From Mesostigma viride (taxonomy: Eukaryota > Streptophyta > Mesostigmatophyceae > Mesostigmatales > Mesostigmataceae), in assembly GCA_009746045.1 (NCBI GenBank), contig RPFO01000102.1, positions 1,876,483 through 1,931,577 of the forward strand: a stretch of DNA of 55,095 bases. The letters are read 5' to 3'. Of the stretch, positions 29,601 through 41,600 are shown in pieces (the stretch's first letter is position 1; every line of letters begins with the position of its first letter). The translations under genes were made by a program, and so were the position numbers. The notes beneath the pieces are model-generated. The model was not told where the DNA came from. It did no database searches and saw nothing but the letters and a program-made list of their open reading frames with translations.

Positions 29601-30874
29601 CAGGATGTTAAGGCCTACGTGGATTCCTGTGACTCCTGCCAGAGAAATAAGGTCAGGAACCAAGCCACGCCCATCTTTCCCATGGCTATGCCCATTCCCC
29701 TGCGCCCTTGGATCAGTGTGACTATGGATTTTATCTGTGGTCTCCCATGTCAGATGGTGGCAATGACAGGATCCTTGTGGTCATGGACAGACTTCCAGGA
29801 TGTGCCATCTGATTCCTTGCAATACTCATCTCACCGCTGCACAGTGTGTGGATTTGTTTATGAAGGAGATCTACCGTCTGCACGGCATGCCTAGAGTGAT
29901 CATCACTGATCAGGACCCCCTTTGGTGTCAGGGTTTTGGAAGTCATTCTTTGACATCCTAGACACTAAGCTGGCCTTCGGTGTGGCATACAGGTGTGCCA
30001 GTACTGGGGCGGTGGAGAGGATGAACAGAATTGTCAGGGAGTGTCAAAAGCACTATTGTACCCACGACAACAAGGACTGGGACAAGAAGCTACCTTTCAT
30101 AGAGTTCGCAATCAACAACTCTCCTCTGGCTCCTCACCAGATGTCCCCCTTCGTGATCTGCAATGGCCAGTGTCCCTGACACCATTCGACTTGGAACTGC
30201 CTGACAGAGACGCTGAAGGCCCTTTCCAGCGACGTCTTGGTTCAGTCCAGCAGTTGTTGGCTTCCTTCCAGGAGGCTCACAGCATTGTGGCTACCCAGCT
30301 GTTGAGGACACAGGACAAGTACCTGACTAACGCCTGGCAGCAAACGGTGGCCAGTCATTCCTTTGTAGCTCCTGGGGACTTGGTGTTGTTGGAAGCCAAC
30401 AGAGTGCTGCCTGAGAAGGAGCAATGCAGGAAACTGCAACCACTCTGGTTGGGTCCTTACCCAGTGTTGGCAACCTTCCACTATGGTACAGTGGTCCAGG
30501 TCCAAGTGCCTTCTCACTGGAAGCTCAGGAATAATATTTTTCACCTAGCCCAGCTGAAGCTGTACAGGCGCAACACCTTACCAGGCAGATTGTCTGCCCC
30601 TTTGCCTTATGAATTGGATTCTGAGGGGGAGAAGATCTATGAAGTGGAGCGGTTGTTGGCTCACAGGGTGAAGGGGAAAGGTCGTACCAAACAGTTGCAG
30701 TTTAAGGTACACTGGAAGGGAGAGCTAGAGGTGACTGCTACGTGGCTGTGGTTGTCTGATCTCACCAACAGTCACTCTGCTGTACTAGAGTATTGTCAGC
30801 GTCATGGTATCACCTTGCCTGAGTGGTATGTCATGGGCTCTGAGCGGTGTGCTCCCCTTCATAGCTCCCAGTGA
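26640..30874 (+). pseudogene. Chromovirus pol: protease, RT, RNase H, integrase, chromodomain, with several frameshifts
   Basis: Protease: MIDSGAGSNYIAASLV near 26707-26755. RT: LVPKHDGGWRLCIDLRGLNK, TKFDLRHAFWQIRV, then a shift near 27785 and VVVYLDDILVHSR with YLDD at 27973-27984. RNase H: RSDASQGAIGAVLM and MTDHRPLVHVLEQT. Integrase: an H-H-C-C zinc site around 29505-29655 ending CDSCQRNK, a catalytic-core start WISVTMDFICGLP, a shift near 29740, and RCASTGAVERMNRI. C terminus: chromodomain YEVERLLAHRVKG...QFKVHWKG at 30640-30730. Between the MQMFVNAIFGHL segment and YLDD there are about 30 residues more than in usual Ty3 RTs. Shifts near 26763, 27785, 29480, 29740 and 30180 make this copy non-functional unless the assembly is wrong there. 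Confidence 0.9.
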
Positions 30875-30922
30875 GCACTGCTAACACCTCTTTTTGGTGT
30901 TTTGTGTCTGTGGTTGCCAGCC

Positions 30923-32185
30923 ATGGCCGACTCCCATCCTGAGGGGACACCCAGGCCACCTGCACGAACCCAAGAGGACGTGAGGGCTACGTATGTCTTT
31001 CAGCACGACTACGCTGGCCCCAGAGCCACGGGCCCTTCGATCCAGGAAGACGCTGGGTTTGTGGAAGCCCATTTTCTCAATCTGTTCCAGCGTATGGTAC
31101 ATGATCAGCAACGGCACGAGCAGCGTCACGGGGCCTTGATAACCAGGTTGATTAATGTGGAGGGTCTGGTTACTCAGATGGCAGAACACTTGAGGGCTGG
31201 GCACATTCCAACTGTGGGTTCTGCTGTGCCTGCAGTTTCTGAGGCTCCAGTAGCTCAGGAGGCTATCCCCACCCCGGTGGTCTCAGTCCCCTCTCCTACG
31301 GAGGCTCCTCCACCCCCTAAGGTGGTGGTACACTTGCCCAGGTCAGCTGTCCCAACAAAACAGGTGGAGCAGTTCTTGGACCACCGTAATTGTGCTCCTG
31401 GACAGTGCGAGTGGTGTAAATCCTTGTACACAGCCATGCAGGCATTGGATCAGACAGTGGTGGAGGAGGGTGAACTAGTACCTGAGGGTATGGTAGAGTT
31501 GGCCCTTGACTGTCTGCCCCCCAGTCTCTGTGAGATTGGGTCACCTATGGTGGCTTACATTATGCACACCGTCTTTGCAGTGTACCCGTGGCCTTCGTTT
31601 GACATGAGGCCGGTGGAGGGCCAGGACTTGATGGAGGCTCTGCCCAGTGACCTGAGACTCGCCTTTGCAGGGCTCAAGCCAGTTGGATATTCCCAGACCT
31701 ACACTGAGCTACTTGAGCAGGCTGTCAAGCAGGGAGAGTTTGACCTTACTCCGTCGTCCAACTGCTCTGTGATGTCTTGTTTTCCACACAAGGACAGCAC
31801 AGTCTTTGTGGGGCTGCAGTTACCAAAGTTCCCTAACGAGCTGAGGGCCAGGCTCACACCTTTGAGGGTGCTGGTACCCATCTTGGGCGCCAGGTGGGGG
31901 CCTATCAAGGCCTTTCTACAGCTGTGGTGGGCCTATAGCAGCTGGCTATGTCGCCATAAGACTGCCAGTGGCTGGGTCTTCGATCCCCTCCGACAGGCTG
32001 TGGTCACTCTGTCCTACCCTGCCCAGTGCAGTAGGTTTTCAGCTGAGTTGGGCAAGGCTGCTGAGACCTGCTTGGATATTCAGGTCAGCAGGAACTGGCC
32101 AGATCTGGTGTCCATGGTGGAGCATTTCCCAGTGTTTGGAACGAGGGGGAAGGATATGAAGAAGGGGGATTGGTTCACTCTGTGA
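30923..32185 (+). CDS. Additional intact ORF at the 3' (env) position of the chromovirus
   Basis: The ATG at 30923 (MADSHPEGTPRPPARTQ) opens 420 codons without a break, ending TGA at 32183-32185, about 375 bp before the 3' LTR. Residues 30-75 look helical (QRMVHDQQRHEQRHGALITR). A Pro/Val-rich linker follows, then a Cys cluster CAPGQCEWC, then a globular part with LELP-type segments (FVGLQLPKFPNELRARL) and Trp-rich GPIKAFLQLWWAYSSWL. There is no signal peptide and no convincing transmembrane segment, so it does not look like an envelope protein. It is on the same strand as pol, 48 bp after the pol stop. Function unknown. It is the only open frame of this element that is intact. Confidence 0.75.
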   Translation: MADSHPEGTPRPPARTQEDVRATYVFQHDYAGPRATGPSIQEDAGFVEAHFLNLFQRMVHDQQRHEQRHGALITRLINVEGLVTQMAEHLRAGHIPTVGSAVPAVSEAPVAQEAIPTPVVSVPSPTEAPPPPKVVVHLPRSAVPTKQVEQFLDHRNCAPGQCEWCKSLYTAMQALDQTVVEEGELVPEGMVELALDCLPPSLCEIGSPMVAYIMHTVFAVYPWPSFDMRPVEGQDLMEALPSDLRLAFAGLKPVGYSQTYTELLEQAVKQGEFDLTPSSNCSVMSCFPHKDSTVFVGLQLPKFPNELRARLTPLRVLVPILGARWGPIKAFLQLWWAYSSWLCRHKTASGWVFDPLRQAVVTLSYPAQCSRFSAELGKAAETCLDIQVSRNWPDLVSMVEHFPVFGTRGKDMKKGDWFTL

Positions 32186-32562
32186 AGGGTTCCAGGATGG
32201 TTGGAGGTGGGCTGTGGAGTGAGGTGGGGATCCAGAATGGAGGCGACCAGTTCTGATGTCCAGTCCAGATTTCCAGCAATGACAGTTCTGAGTTCATGGT
32301 AGTTTGCAGTTGTATTATCCAGGCATGGTTGCCTGTGTGTTAGTCACTTGATGACATTTCATCTGTGGGTGAATTTGTCTTATTCAGGGTTGACATGATC
32401 AGATGATACTGAGATAGGAGGCCCTTTGGGGATGTAAAAACCCACTTGCTTGTCCCAAGAGGTGGTGGACTTCCTGTTTATTGTTGTGTTGTTTTGTGGA
32501 GGTTGTTGTTTTATTCTTCTTGGCTTCTAGGAACTGGGAGTTCCTGTCTTGAGGGGGAGATA

Positions 32563-33265
32563 TGTAACAACCAAATGTTACATCCAAAGTTTTCCTACTG
32601 TTGAATCTTATTATGAGTTCTTTAGGACAATTATTTGAGAAGTTAGGAGGCTTCGACGTCTGATAGATATTGGGCCTGCTGAGATCTGTCGAATCTATTG
32701 TTCTACCCTCATTGGTCGTGGCCTGATCCACGTAGGGTACTTTGCATGGTGTTGTTTAGTCAGTCATAGATTCTCTGCAGTACCGTTGTACCTGGTGGAT
32801 TTGGTTCCAGGTCATTGAGATTTCGTATGTGCTGGCTTTGTGTTGTGTGGAGGATTCGGAGGCTAAGATCTTATCTTGAGTGATCCTCACTTTTGATTGG
32901 TCCTTCCGGGTTAGGGTTAGACGGATGCTGCGTGCACGATGACTTTTATCCTGTTTGGGGCGGCCGTGCATGCGTGCGTACGTGAGAGCTAAAGCTATGG
33001 TGTAATTCAAGGGTTTCCTTGTTTCATCAATCAAACAACCCTTGCCAAAAGTCAACTATAACTTCAACAGATAGTCGACTTGGATATAACTTGTCTGTTG
33101 TGTCTAACAAGGGTGGGGACTCATTCCCTTAACTGTTGAAGATCCATCTTCATTGCTTCTCTGGACGTGAAGTTATCTGTCGCGACTCCAACCCAGGTAT
33201 AAAGATCTTTTCACGCTAATGTTGATACTGAGGCTGTTGCAAACACAACATTTTTAGTCGTTACA
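32563..33265 (+). repeat. 3' LTR of the chromovirus
   Basis: Same ends and the same 703-bp length as the 5' LTR. A T/C-class difference was seen at CTTATTATG (CTTGTTATG in the 5' LTR). Preceded by a purine-rich tract at 32550-32562. Confidence 0.93.
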
Positions 33266-33302
33266 GGATACATAGGGCAAATCAGCGTACAAATCCTCAT
33301 TA

Positions 33303-34176
33303 CTAATGTGCAAACCAAAGGGGATGACAGTTAAGGGCCTGGCGCAGCATCTTGGTGACGTCGCCGTCGAGTCGTTGCTCCAGCTCCTGCGTCAGTGTCC
33401 ACGTCTCGGCGCCGTAGGTCAGGATCGTCAGAATGACGACCTTGAAGAGGTCACGCTTGACGATCCGGGGTAGGGCGGGGTTGCTCCACCAGCGGCGGTG
33501 GTCACGGAGGACGTGATCCACGGCAGTAATGAACATATATGGGGACAGGACACAGCCTTGCCACACCCCGTGGTGAAGGGGGAATGGTGGGGTGGTGCCT
33601 TCCGCAGTCCGCACTACTGCCTGTGAGCCCTTATACAGTCTACGAATGGCAGCAATAAACGCTGGTGGCACCCGATTCAGAGCTAGGATGGCCCAAAGAG
33701 CCTCCCAGAGAACCGTGTCAAAGGCCTTGATATAGTCAACAAAAATGAAGACTAGTGGCAAACTGTCAGGGCAAAGGCGACGCACCTCCTCCATCAACCG
33801 GCGCGCGACAAACACAGCCATGACAGTGTTACGACCACGTCGACGGAAACCCATCTGAGACTCACCCAGGTGTGGGTCCAGCGCGGCGCGGAGCCTGTGC
33901 AGCATCATGCGCATGAAGACCTTCAGCGCGGTGCTCTGGAGGCAGACACCCCGATAGTTACCGGGGTCAGCAGCAGAGCCCTTCTTGTACAGCATGACTC
34001 GGATGGCCGTCTGCCACTCAGCAGGCGGAGGCTCATCAGAGAGCAGGACACGGTTGCAGAACGCCAGCAGAAGCTCCCTCACCGCCAGGTCGGGGGTCTT
34101 CAGCAGCTCAGCCGAAAGGTGGTCGGCACCGACCGCCGCGTCGTACCGCAGGCGAGCAAGGGCCTGCACCATGTAA
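33303..34176 (-). pseudogene. LINE family 1 reverse transcriptase, internally deleted
   Basis: An unbroken 289-codon frame contains the RT fingers and palm: VGADHLSAELLK, WQTAIRVMLYKKGSA, DPGNYRGVCLQSTALKVFMR, FRRRGRNTVMAVFVARRLME, VFIFVDYIKAFDTV (motif A), HHGVWQGCVLSPYMFITAVD (motif B), then directly LTYGAETWTLTQELEQRLDG. The YADD motif C region seen in the 14.5-15.5 kb copy is absent, so the enzyme would be dead despite the open frame. The 5' side at 34176 ends without upstream endonuclease sequence. Confidence 0.85.
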
Positions 34177-34626
34177 GGTACTTGTGCTACATTGGACTAG
34201 ACAGTAGACTACTGGGGGCCAGCTGTGTGCCGGTACTAGTGCCTGGTACGTGTCTGTCCCTTTTTTGTGGTAATTACAGTACCAAAAGAAAAGGGGGGGC
34301 GGCGCCTTGAACTCACTGTCAGAAATCTAGAGATATAGTAGTGTTAGATATATTTTAAAAATATAATCGGACAAGATAACGGCAGGCTCGAGCTATACCA
34401 TGGTCCGGATTCTCCCGATTTCTGGCCTGCGCTGGTTGTCTCCTTGATATAATTACTTACAGCAGAGTGAAATCACTCAAACCAAAGCAAACGCCCAGCT
34501 ATAAACCTATGTACAGAGCCATGTCAAAGCTCTATACTCCGATAAGACCAATGGAAACTCCTAACGGGAGGAACCTAATAGCCCTGCTGCACCGCAAAAT
34601 CAGCCCGCGTACGGCGGAGCATGATG

Positions 34627-35094
34627 TCAGCCATGGCCCGAGTCAGTGCCACCGACAAGCGCTGACGCCAATATGACGTCCAGGTCCGCGCCGACCATGG
34701 GGTCCAGCCGGTCCTCCCGGAGCCGGCAACACTCCTTGAAGAAGGCGGAGGTCAGGGGCCCCATGGCCCCAAACTCCTCCAGGACAAAGGGCACCACACG
34801 ATGGTGCCCGACGTCACCGTAGGCCAGGAGCTTGGCCCGCTCCGCCCGCTCCGCCGTGTAACCTGCCGTGAGGGAGGCCCCAGCCACGTGGCTAAGAGCC
34901 AAGGGCCGCGCCACCGAAACGTCAATAAGCAGATGCCGGCCACCCCCCTCAAAGTCCAGCACCACGATGTCAGGCCGGTGGTTGGGGGAATAGAAGGCAG
35001 CGCCATCCGCATCCTCGGACCGGATGTTCGCGTGGGGGAAAACCGACCGAACCATGGCGAGCACCACCGTCAGGAGGACAGTGTGCAAATACAA
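34627..35094 (-). pseudogene. PD-(D/E)XK-nuclease-like C-terminal domain of a retroelement
   Basis: The frame gives NHRPDIVVLDFEGGGRHLLI, then DVSVARPLAL, AERAERAKLLAYGDV and VVPFVLEEFGAMGPLT. The pattern RPD - x - LIDV - x - AERAK - Y - F.P...E..G..G recurs in C-terminal regions of RT-bearing elements and looks like a PD-(D/E)XK fold. The catalytic lysine position (DVS) is not conserved. The ends are truncated, and the source element is not identified. The preceding 34177-34626 has no coding signal I recognise. Confidence 0.4.
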
Positions 35095-35095
35095 A

Positions 35096-35210
35096 TACGA
35101 ATTCTGATTCTGTTAGATACCAATTCTGATTCTGTTAGATATACTTAGTGTCACGTGTAATTAATTAATTGTCACGTGTACATTATTTAATTAATATTTA
35201 TTGTTTATGA
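35096..35210. repeat. 24-bp direct repeat and TTAA/CACGTG tail-like sequence
   Basis: AATTCTGATTCTGTTAGATA occurs twice in tandem at 35099-35143. It is followed by GTGTCACGTGTAATTAATTA, ATTGTCACGTGTACATTA and TTTAATTAATATTTATTG, which resemble two tails of the CACGTG-plus-TTAA LINE type. Confidence 0.55.
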
Positions 35211-35611
35211 TATATTACGGAGGTGAGATCGGCATACATTACATGAGGAACGCCCCGTACACGTCACGAGCTCCATGGTATAGTCATTCTAAAGACGGAC
35301 CCTGCCCTAGTAACGGCGCGGAAGCGTGTATGCTGATGCCGGCGATGGAGGCTTGGCTCAACAGTGCCAGCACCAAATGCAAGGTCACGTTCATGGATGA
35401 CGACACCATTAACCTGGGTTAAGTTCCAGAATATAGAACGCAACAGGGCGTGTACTCCAGGGCGACGCATGTATGCTGGTCCCCATGCGCTTGGTATGCG
35501 GATTTGTAAATGGCATCTCACTGGCTGAATAGTTGCAGGATGACATTGCAGGCCTGCCACAAACATGCACAGAATATGCTGTCTACTCTTCGTGAAAAAT
35601 CAAGATGGAGC

Positions 35612-38600
35612 CTACCGGAAGACATTGGCAATCCAACGCACACCCGTTGTTAGCCATTTTCCCAGCAGACTGTACTCCAATGTTCCTGCTTCCACGTCAG
35701 CAATGAACTGAGCAAAGCTGGATGCGCTGATCATGGTTCCGTGATACTGCACTGCCTTCGGCCCGACCTCTGTCCCTCTGCTGTTTGTAACGCCAAAGAC
35801 TGACGGTCGTGACACCTCACGATCCAGTCCAGGATTGAACAAGTCAATGCAGGCTTTGCCTGGTTCTCCTTGCTGCCAGGGACAGACAGTAAACCAAAGC
35901 ACATATACGGGCTCCCATGAAAGCGTCAACAAAACAAATCTCATCAAAGCAACATAATCATGGCCAAAAGGTAAATGTGGTGGTAAGCAAACAAGCCTTG
36001 TATAAGCGCATCCGTAACAAAATGCACATGCATAGTCATCAGTACATCGAAATGCAGACCAGGCAGCATTCTTACGAAGACTTACACGGAATGGTCAGAT
36101 TGGCTAACCTTGGTGTTGATACCTAATCGAACCCTTGGTGGATATACAAGAAACCTTACAGCCCAACATAACAATGCAATTCAAATCCCAACCATGGAAA
36201 GAAACGTTGAACATCACTTGCATCTTTGCTTATTCTGTGTGATGATGACCTGCAATAAGCTTCCCTTCCTACAATATGTGGTTTGATAAGATTGCGCATG
36301 AAGCAAATTAATTAATTGAATGAAGGAAAGGTGCAAGGTCAAAACTGGTACGCATGTCTTGGTGGAAGACCCCATTCAGCTGGTCATGCTATAGAGGGGG
36401 GCATCGTTAGGATAACTCACCTCTACTTCTACAAAATCGACACGATTGTGATACTTTGCGGCCAGAATTTCCCAGATCCAGCCAGGGGGTGACTTGGCCT
36501 TGAAATAGACCATCTGCGTGGTCACACGCCAAAGAGAAAGAACAACTAAAAAGATGGTCAACACTCTTGTGACACTGGAAATTATGGTTGGTCGTTTGGC
36601 ACCCGCAGCGGTGACGCAGGATTGTATCACGTTGTTGGCATTTCCCCTCACACATCATGCATATGCTGACAACAGCAAAGCGAGCTTGGCAATAGGCTGT
36701 ACTAGCTCCCAACAAAATTCCAAGTAGGATACTGCAGAAGGCCCAGCTCAAGTCTCCAAATTACTTAAGTCTTCACGAGTAACTACAAAATGGCATACAC
36801 AAAAGGTGCACGTTAACCTCTTCATAAAGCATACCCATAGCCATGCTTACAAGTTACAATATCAACGGTTGACACTACATCATTAACGAGCCATACAGCT
36901 CACTTAGCAAGAATGTTCAATACTAATATTATGCAGGGTCCAAGGTCTAGAGAAAGGTGAACAAAATTGCAGATAGTATGCTTCTGGGTAGCCAAAACGC
37001 CACAAGCACAGGCAAGCGGCTGGAATGGATAAACAAATCAAAGCGCCCATCTGTAAGCATCCTGTATACATGTCGTAAGATGCCAGCAAGATAGTTAGCA
37101 AACAAAAGCCGTTGATCGTAAAAATCACCAGAGATAAAGGGACGCCAGAAGCAGATATTCTTAGCAGGTCAGACTGCCATGCAAAAAACAAGGCAAGAGA
37201 CTGCAATAGGCCAAAGGAATGCTCACCTTTGGAAAGTGCTTGTTGCTCTCGAGCACAGTGCACAGTCTGTGATCCAGAAAAGGGAAGGGTGAAAGGAAGC
37301 ATTCCCCGGTTCAAAAACCAGCAACCAAATAGGAGTATGAAGCAGGCCATGCACTTCTGGCCCCAAGGCAATCACATCAGTTTCTACCAATACGCAACAC
37401 CAGGGATGCAACATCGAGCCTACTATTCTTGCAAGGTGCCCAGACCAGCTGCACGAAAAACTTTCCACCTTAGGTGAACATGAGGATTGGGCTTATAAAT
37501 GGGTTCCTTTTTTTCCCCTGACTAACCTAACATCCAGTGATCCGGAAAGCCGATGTAACACTTTGAAATCTTTCCGCCTAAAGATCTGCGATGGCCCTCC
37601 CATGGCTATGGACGCCGACAAGATTTCCATGGACATTTAGAGATGTAAATGCAAAGGTACAGCGTCTTCATCCTACGCCCCTATACCATGGGGTAACCCA
37701 AGGCAATTGTTACCCAGAGCATGGCGCCACTCTACCCTGCAAACCAATCGGCAATCAGCTTTCTGCTGCTAAGCAAAGCACACATGCACGCAGCGCCAAA
37801 GACGCGGGCACCCATGCAAGTGCAGGATGCAGGTTGCGGGAGATGGCGAAGAGAGCTGGCCAAGGAACAAAGGATGTGATGAAAATTTGGCGAGGCTGTG
37901 ACCAGTCGACTGTTCTTATTATCGACAACCACACAAAGTGACATTCCTTACTTGGATGGTCGGATATTTGGCCAAAACTGGTGTCTTCTTGCACATATGT
38001 ATCCCCTTGACTAGCTAGACCACTAGTGCATTCCTTTCATCACATGCCATACTTTGAGCAGCACATGCATCTATTCAGTGTTGGTGGATTCTCAGGTGGA
38101 TGGACAGGTGCACAGGTGCAACCAAGGTGGCCAGAGGAGCTTTGGGGTCTTTGAACACAGTGGTTGGGACACCACATGCGAAGCCAGAAATGCCACTTAC
38201 GTCTCAGCTGCCACGGGGGGTGCCAAGCCAGGCAGTGTCGTCACCGCGAACATGTTCAGCTTATGGGTATCCAGTGGCCGAAGCGTGAGAGGGTATTTGA
38301 TGCCTCCCTGCCAGCCACCAAATGGATAGACCTTGATGCTGGGGAACTCAGAAACGTTTTCCTGTGGTGGTCCAAAATAGGCACAAACGAAAGACAGCAC
38401 AAGCCCCGAATGGAAAACTGCGCCCTATACGCTTGGTTTCAAAACAAATTTTAAGACGTTCAGTTGCGTACAATACGGCATCAATCACCAGAGCATTTCA
38501 CAGCTTAGTTTCTGACATCGGTTGCTTTCGTTCACCAAGTTGTCATAGTAATTTCTGCTATTCATAGCAGCTGGCACATCATACTCAGAGCTCACGAAGA

Positions 38601-41600
38601 TAGCCAATCATCTATCTCCTTACATGTTTTGTGAAGGCAGAGTCGGCAGGCTACATAACAAACCAGCCCACACCTGCCCCACAGGCTCATTTCAGCTCTT
38701 GCACACCTGTGTTTCAAAGTTCCAATCAGGGCTGCTTCTTAAATCCCCCTGATTTTTTCCTTCAATTCCTTGTTAACTGAGTTACATATTCTAATTTGTG
38801 CATTCCTTTATCTTGTCTGCATTCTACAAAGACCATGCATGGTCTAAAAAACGAGATGTCCCATGCTTAACCAAACAAGGTTGCCTTTGCTGCGTGGGGC
38901 CGTCTGGTGAATGAACGCGACCCACCGCTTTGCACAGCACTCGTTCAGCCACGCAGTTGACCACTCCAATGTTAATTATGCTGCATGCACAGAGAAAAAA
39001 GAACGGCAAGGAAAAGAAGTTGGCAAGACAGCGGTTGGCCAACAGCATCATAAGATATCAGGCAATGCAGTTGCCGGGTTACGCTAACCTTGTTGTTTAT
39101 GACTCAGCAAATCAGTAGGCTGACTCCAAAACATAATGTGAAATATACCTTGGTATATAGTTTGACAGGAAAACAGGCAAATCACATGTTAACTCTCAAA
39201 GCGCCCAACTGTAGGGAACACTCGATGCTGGAATTGAGCACTGCAATCTGCCTAAACAACACCAGCTTTGAATACTCATGTAATGGCTTATGTTTCTCAG
39301 AGCATCCATAGGCAATGTTATGCAGGCTTAAATGTCTCTACAAGGTACTATGAGAAAAAGACATGGGTAAATATGACCTGTTTTGTGGCATTTCAACGTT
39401 GCTGTGCTCTTCTGACGGCAGTAATAATGCTGGCTCTTTACACCAAGGGCAACCTGTACTTTTGTGACTTCCACCTTTTCAAGTTGGTCTCATGCTTTGT
39501 CGAAACATGCACAATCGCAGAGGCATCCAAATGTGGCATACGTAATAGTTATTACAAAAACCAAATTTCCAGTCTGAAGGACTGGGTGAGGAAGAACGAA
39601 CAGGTCGTGGTCGTTGCTGCGAACGGCGGACACATATGGCTACATCTCTGATCCCTGAAACCTGCCACCTGACATACTCTAGCAGCTCCTCCAAAGACTT
39701 TTAACCAGGTAATACAACCTGGACTGCTGTCGAGACTAAAACACGACATACCCTTGCAACTCCTTTCCCGATGCCTCCAGCTTGCTCCTCAGATCGCTGC
39801 ACTCGTCGCCTGCCAAGCAATGAGAGGCAAAAAACATACATTGTGGGAGTCTGAGGCCGATATTAACATATCTGCTCCCACAAAAAGAGGTGCTCTTTCT
39901 ATCCTGGCTTATCTCAGCCTTTCCAGCCCTTTTGCCAATGGAATACGGACCCCCCATTGCTTCCACTAGAACGGTGTATGTCTTAACCTCATGTACACAA
40001 ACACACACCATGGGCCGTATCATGGGATGCAAGCTTGGGACCACCATACTTGTTCGGAGCAAAAATCTCCCACCGATCTTGCCACACCTCGTCGACAGCT
40101 TTTGTGCACCAAAGAAGGCAAGTGATACAACAGCGTTCCGCTAGAAGATACGAGACTATGCGCTTGCTGGGCTGATGATGGTGTCTACGAGCCTCATGCA
40201 CAACAAGGATTCTGGTTTTATAACTTGCAACCGGCACAGCAAGGTCATGGGAACATGACGCGAAGGACCAACATAACAATCAGTACAGGCCTGGCATGGC
40301 ATTAGGATAACGTAGCATTGACCAAGCCTGCCACTATACTAACTGTTTCGACTCATTGTCACAGGCGGGCGGATGGTCTTCAGGAGCTGGAGGGACATAT
40401 ATGGGCAGCAAGGATTCTATTAAAGGTTACATAGAAGGGGGGGGGGGGGGGGAGCTTACTCGTGCTGCATCTGGGACATTCAAGGAGCATCACCATCTAG
40501 ATCTTGAAGAGGGCCTGATGACCAGAAGGAGAGCACCCCCTCACTACACGTGCTACTGCATGAATGCTCACATTAACCGCACGGATGTTCTAACCAGTGA
40601 TATTCAGATGCACGAAACTTATGATTTCAAACCAGCACACACCACAAGGCCACTCACATGGCAAACTGTAGAAGAGGACGATGCTCATCTGGTCCCTGGC
40701 AGCCATAACGGAATTCCACGAGGAAGACCTCAGCCACGCGTTTAATGTCCAGGACGCTGACGTCAGCTCCAGGATGTAGTATGATGGCCAGAAGAAGGGG
40801 TCGTACCGCGCCCGGTGCCAGGGATACACGGGTAGACTGTCACTGGTTGCACCAACTGTTGGCCGTGGGTTGCCCCTGCCCGTGGAGGGCCCCTTTATTT
40901 CACTGATGCTGCCCTCGTCGCTGGTTGCACCAAATGTTGGCCGTGGGTTGCCCCTGCCCGTGGAAGGCCCCTTTGTTTCGCCGATGCTGCCCTCGTCGCT
41001 GGTTGCACCAACTGTTGGCCGTGGGTTGCCCCTGCCCGTGGAAGGCCCCTTTATTTCGCCGATGCTGCCCTCGTCGCTGGTTGCACCAAATGTTGGCCGT
41101 GGGTTGCCCCTGCCCGTGGAAGACCCCTTTGTTTCACTGATGCTGCCCTCGTCGCTGGTTGCACCAACTGTTGGCCATGGGTTGTCACTCCCCGTGGAAG
41201 GCCCCTTTGTTTCACGAATGCTGCCCTCATCGCTGGTTGCACCAACTGTTGGCCGTGGGTTGTCACTCCCCGTGGAAGGCCCCTTTGTTTCACTGATGCT
41301 GCCCTCGTCGCTGGTTGCACCAACTGTTGGCCGTGGGTTGTAACTCCCCGTGGAAGGCCCCTTTGTTTCACGAATGCTGCCCTCATCGCTGGTTGCACCA
41401 ACTGTTGGCCGTGGGTTGTAACTCCCCGTGGAAGGCCCCTTTGTTTCACTGATGCTGCCCTCGTCGCTGGTTGCACCAACTGTTGGCCGTGGGTTGTAAC
41501 TCCCCGTGGAAGGCCCCTTTGTTTCACGAATGCTGCCCTCATCGCTGGTTGCACCAACTGTTGGCCGTGGGTTGTAACTCCCCGTGGAAGGCCCCTTTGT

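Larger units (their letters stand above)
22762..33265 (+). mobile_element. Ty3/gypsy chromovirus-type LTR retrotransposon, 10.5 kb
   Basis: It has two 703-bp LTRs, a GGATA duplication at 22757-22761 and 33266-33270, a primer-binding site TGGTATCGGAG directly behind the 5' LTR (close to the common initiator-tRNA-Met type) and a polypurine tract GAGGGGGAGATA before the 3' LTR. The order is gag, protease, RT, RNase H, integrase, chromodomain, then an additional ORF. The two LTRs look almost identical (one difference noticed), so insertion was recent. Pol is frameshifted several times and a 1079-bp palindromic element sits in the leader. Confidence 0.92.
22485..34176 (-). mobile_element. LINE family 1 copy split by the chromovirus
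   Basis: The 3' end (22485-22761) has the TTAA tail, hairpin, 3' UTR and the C-terminal coding part, with an internal deletion of the GLSVIWRQ region. It stops at GGATA. The element resumes behind the 3' LTR at 33266 with ACATAGGGCAAATCAGCG, exactly the next words in the uninterrupted copy near 14823. The rest (33303-34176) is the RT described separately. The LINE was there before the chromovirus inserted. Confidence 0.85.

Noticed and set aside
30923-32185. Envelope gene
   Set aside because: Position fits, but no signal peptide, transmembrane segment or fusion-protein features are visible.
33303-34176. Functional LINE reverse transcriptase (long open frame)
   Set aside because: The YADD catalytic region is deleted although the frame remains open.
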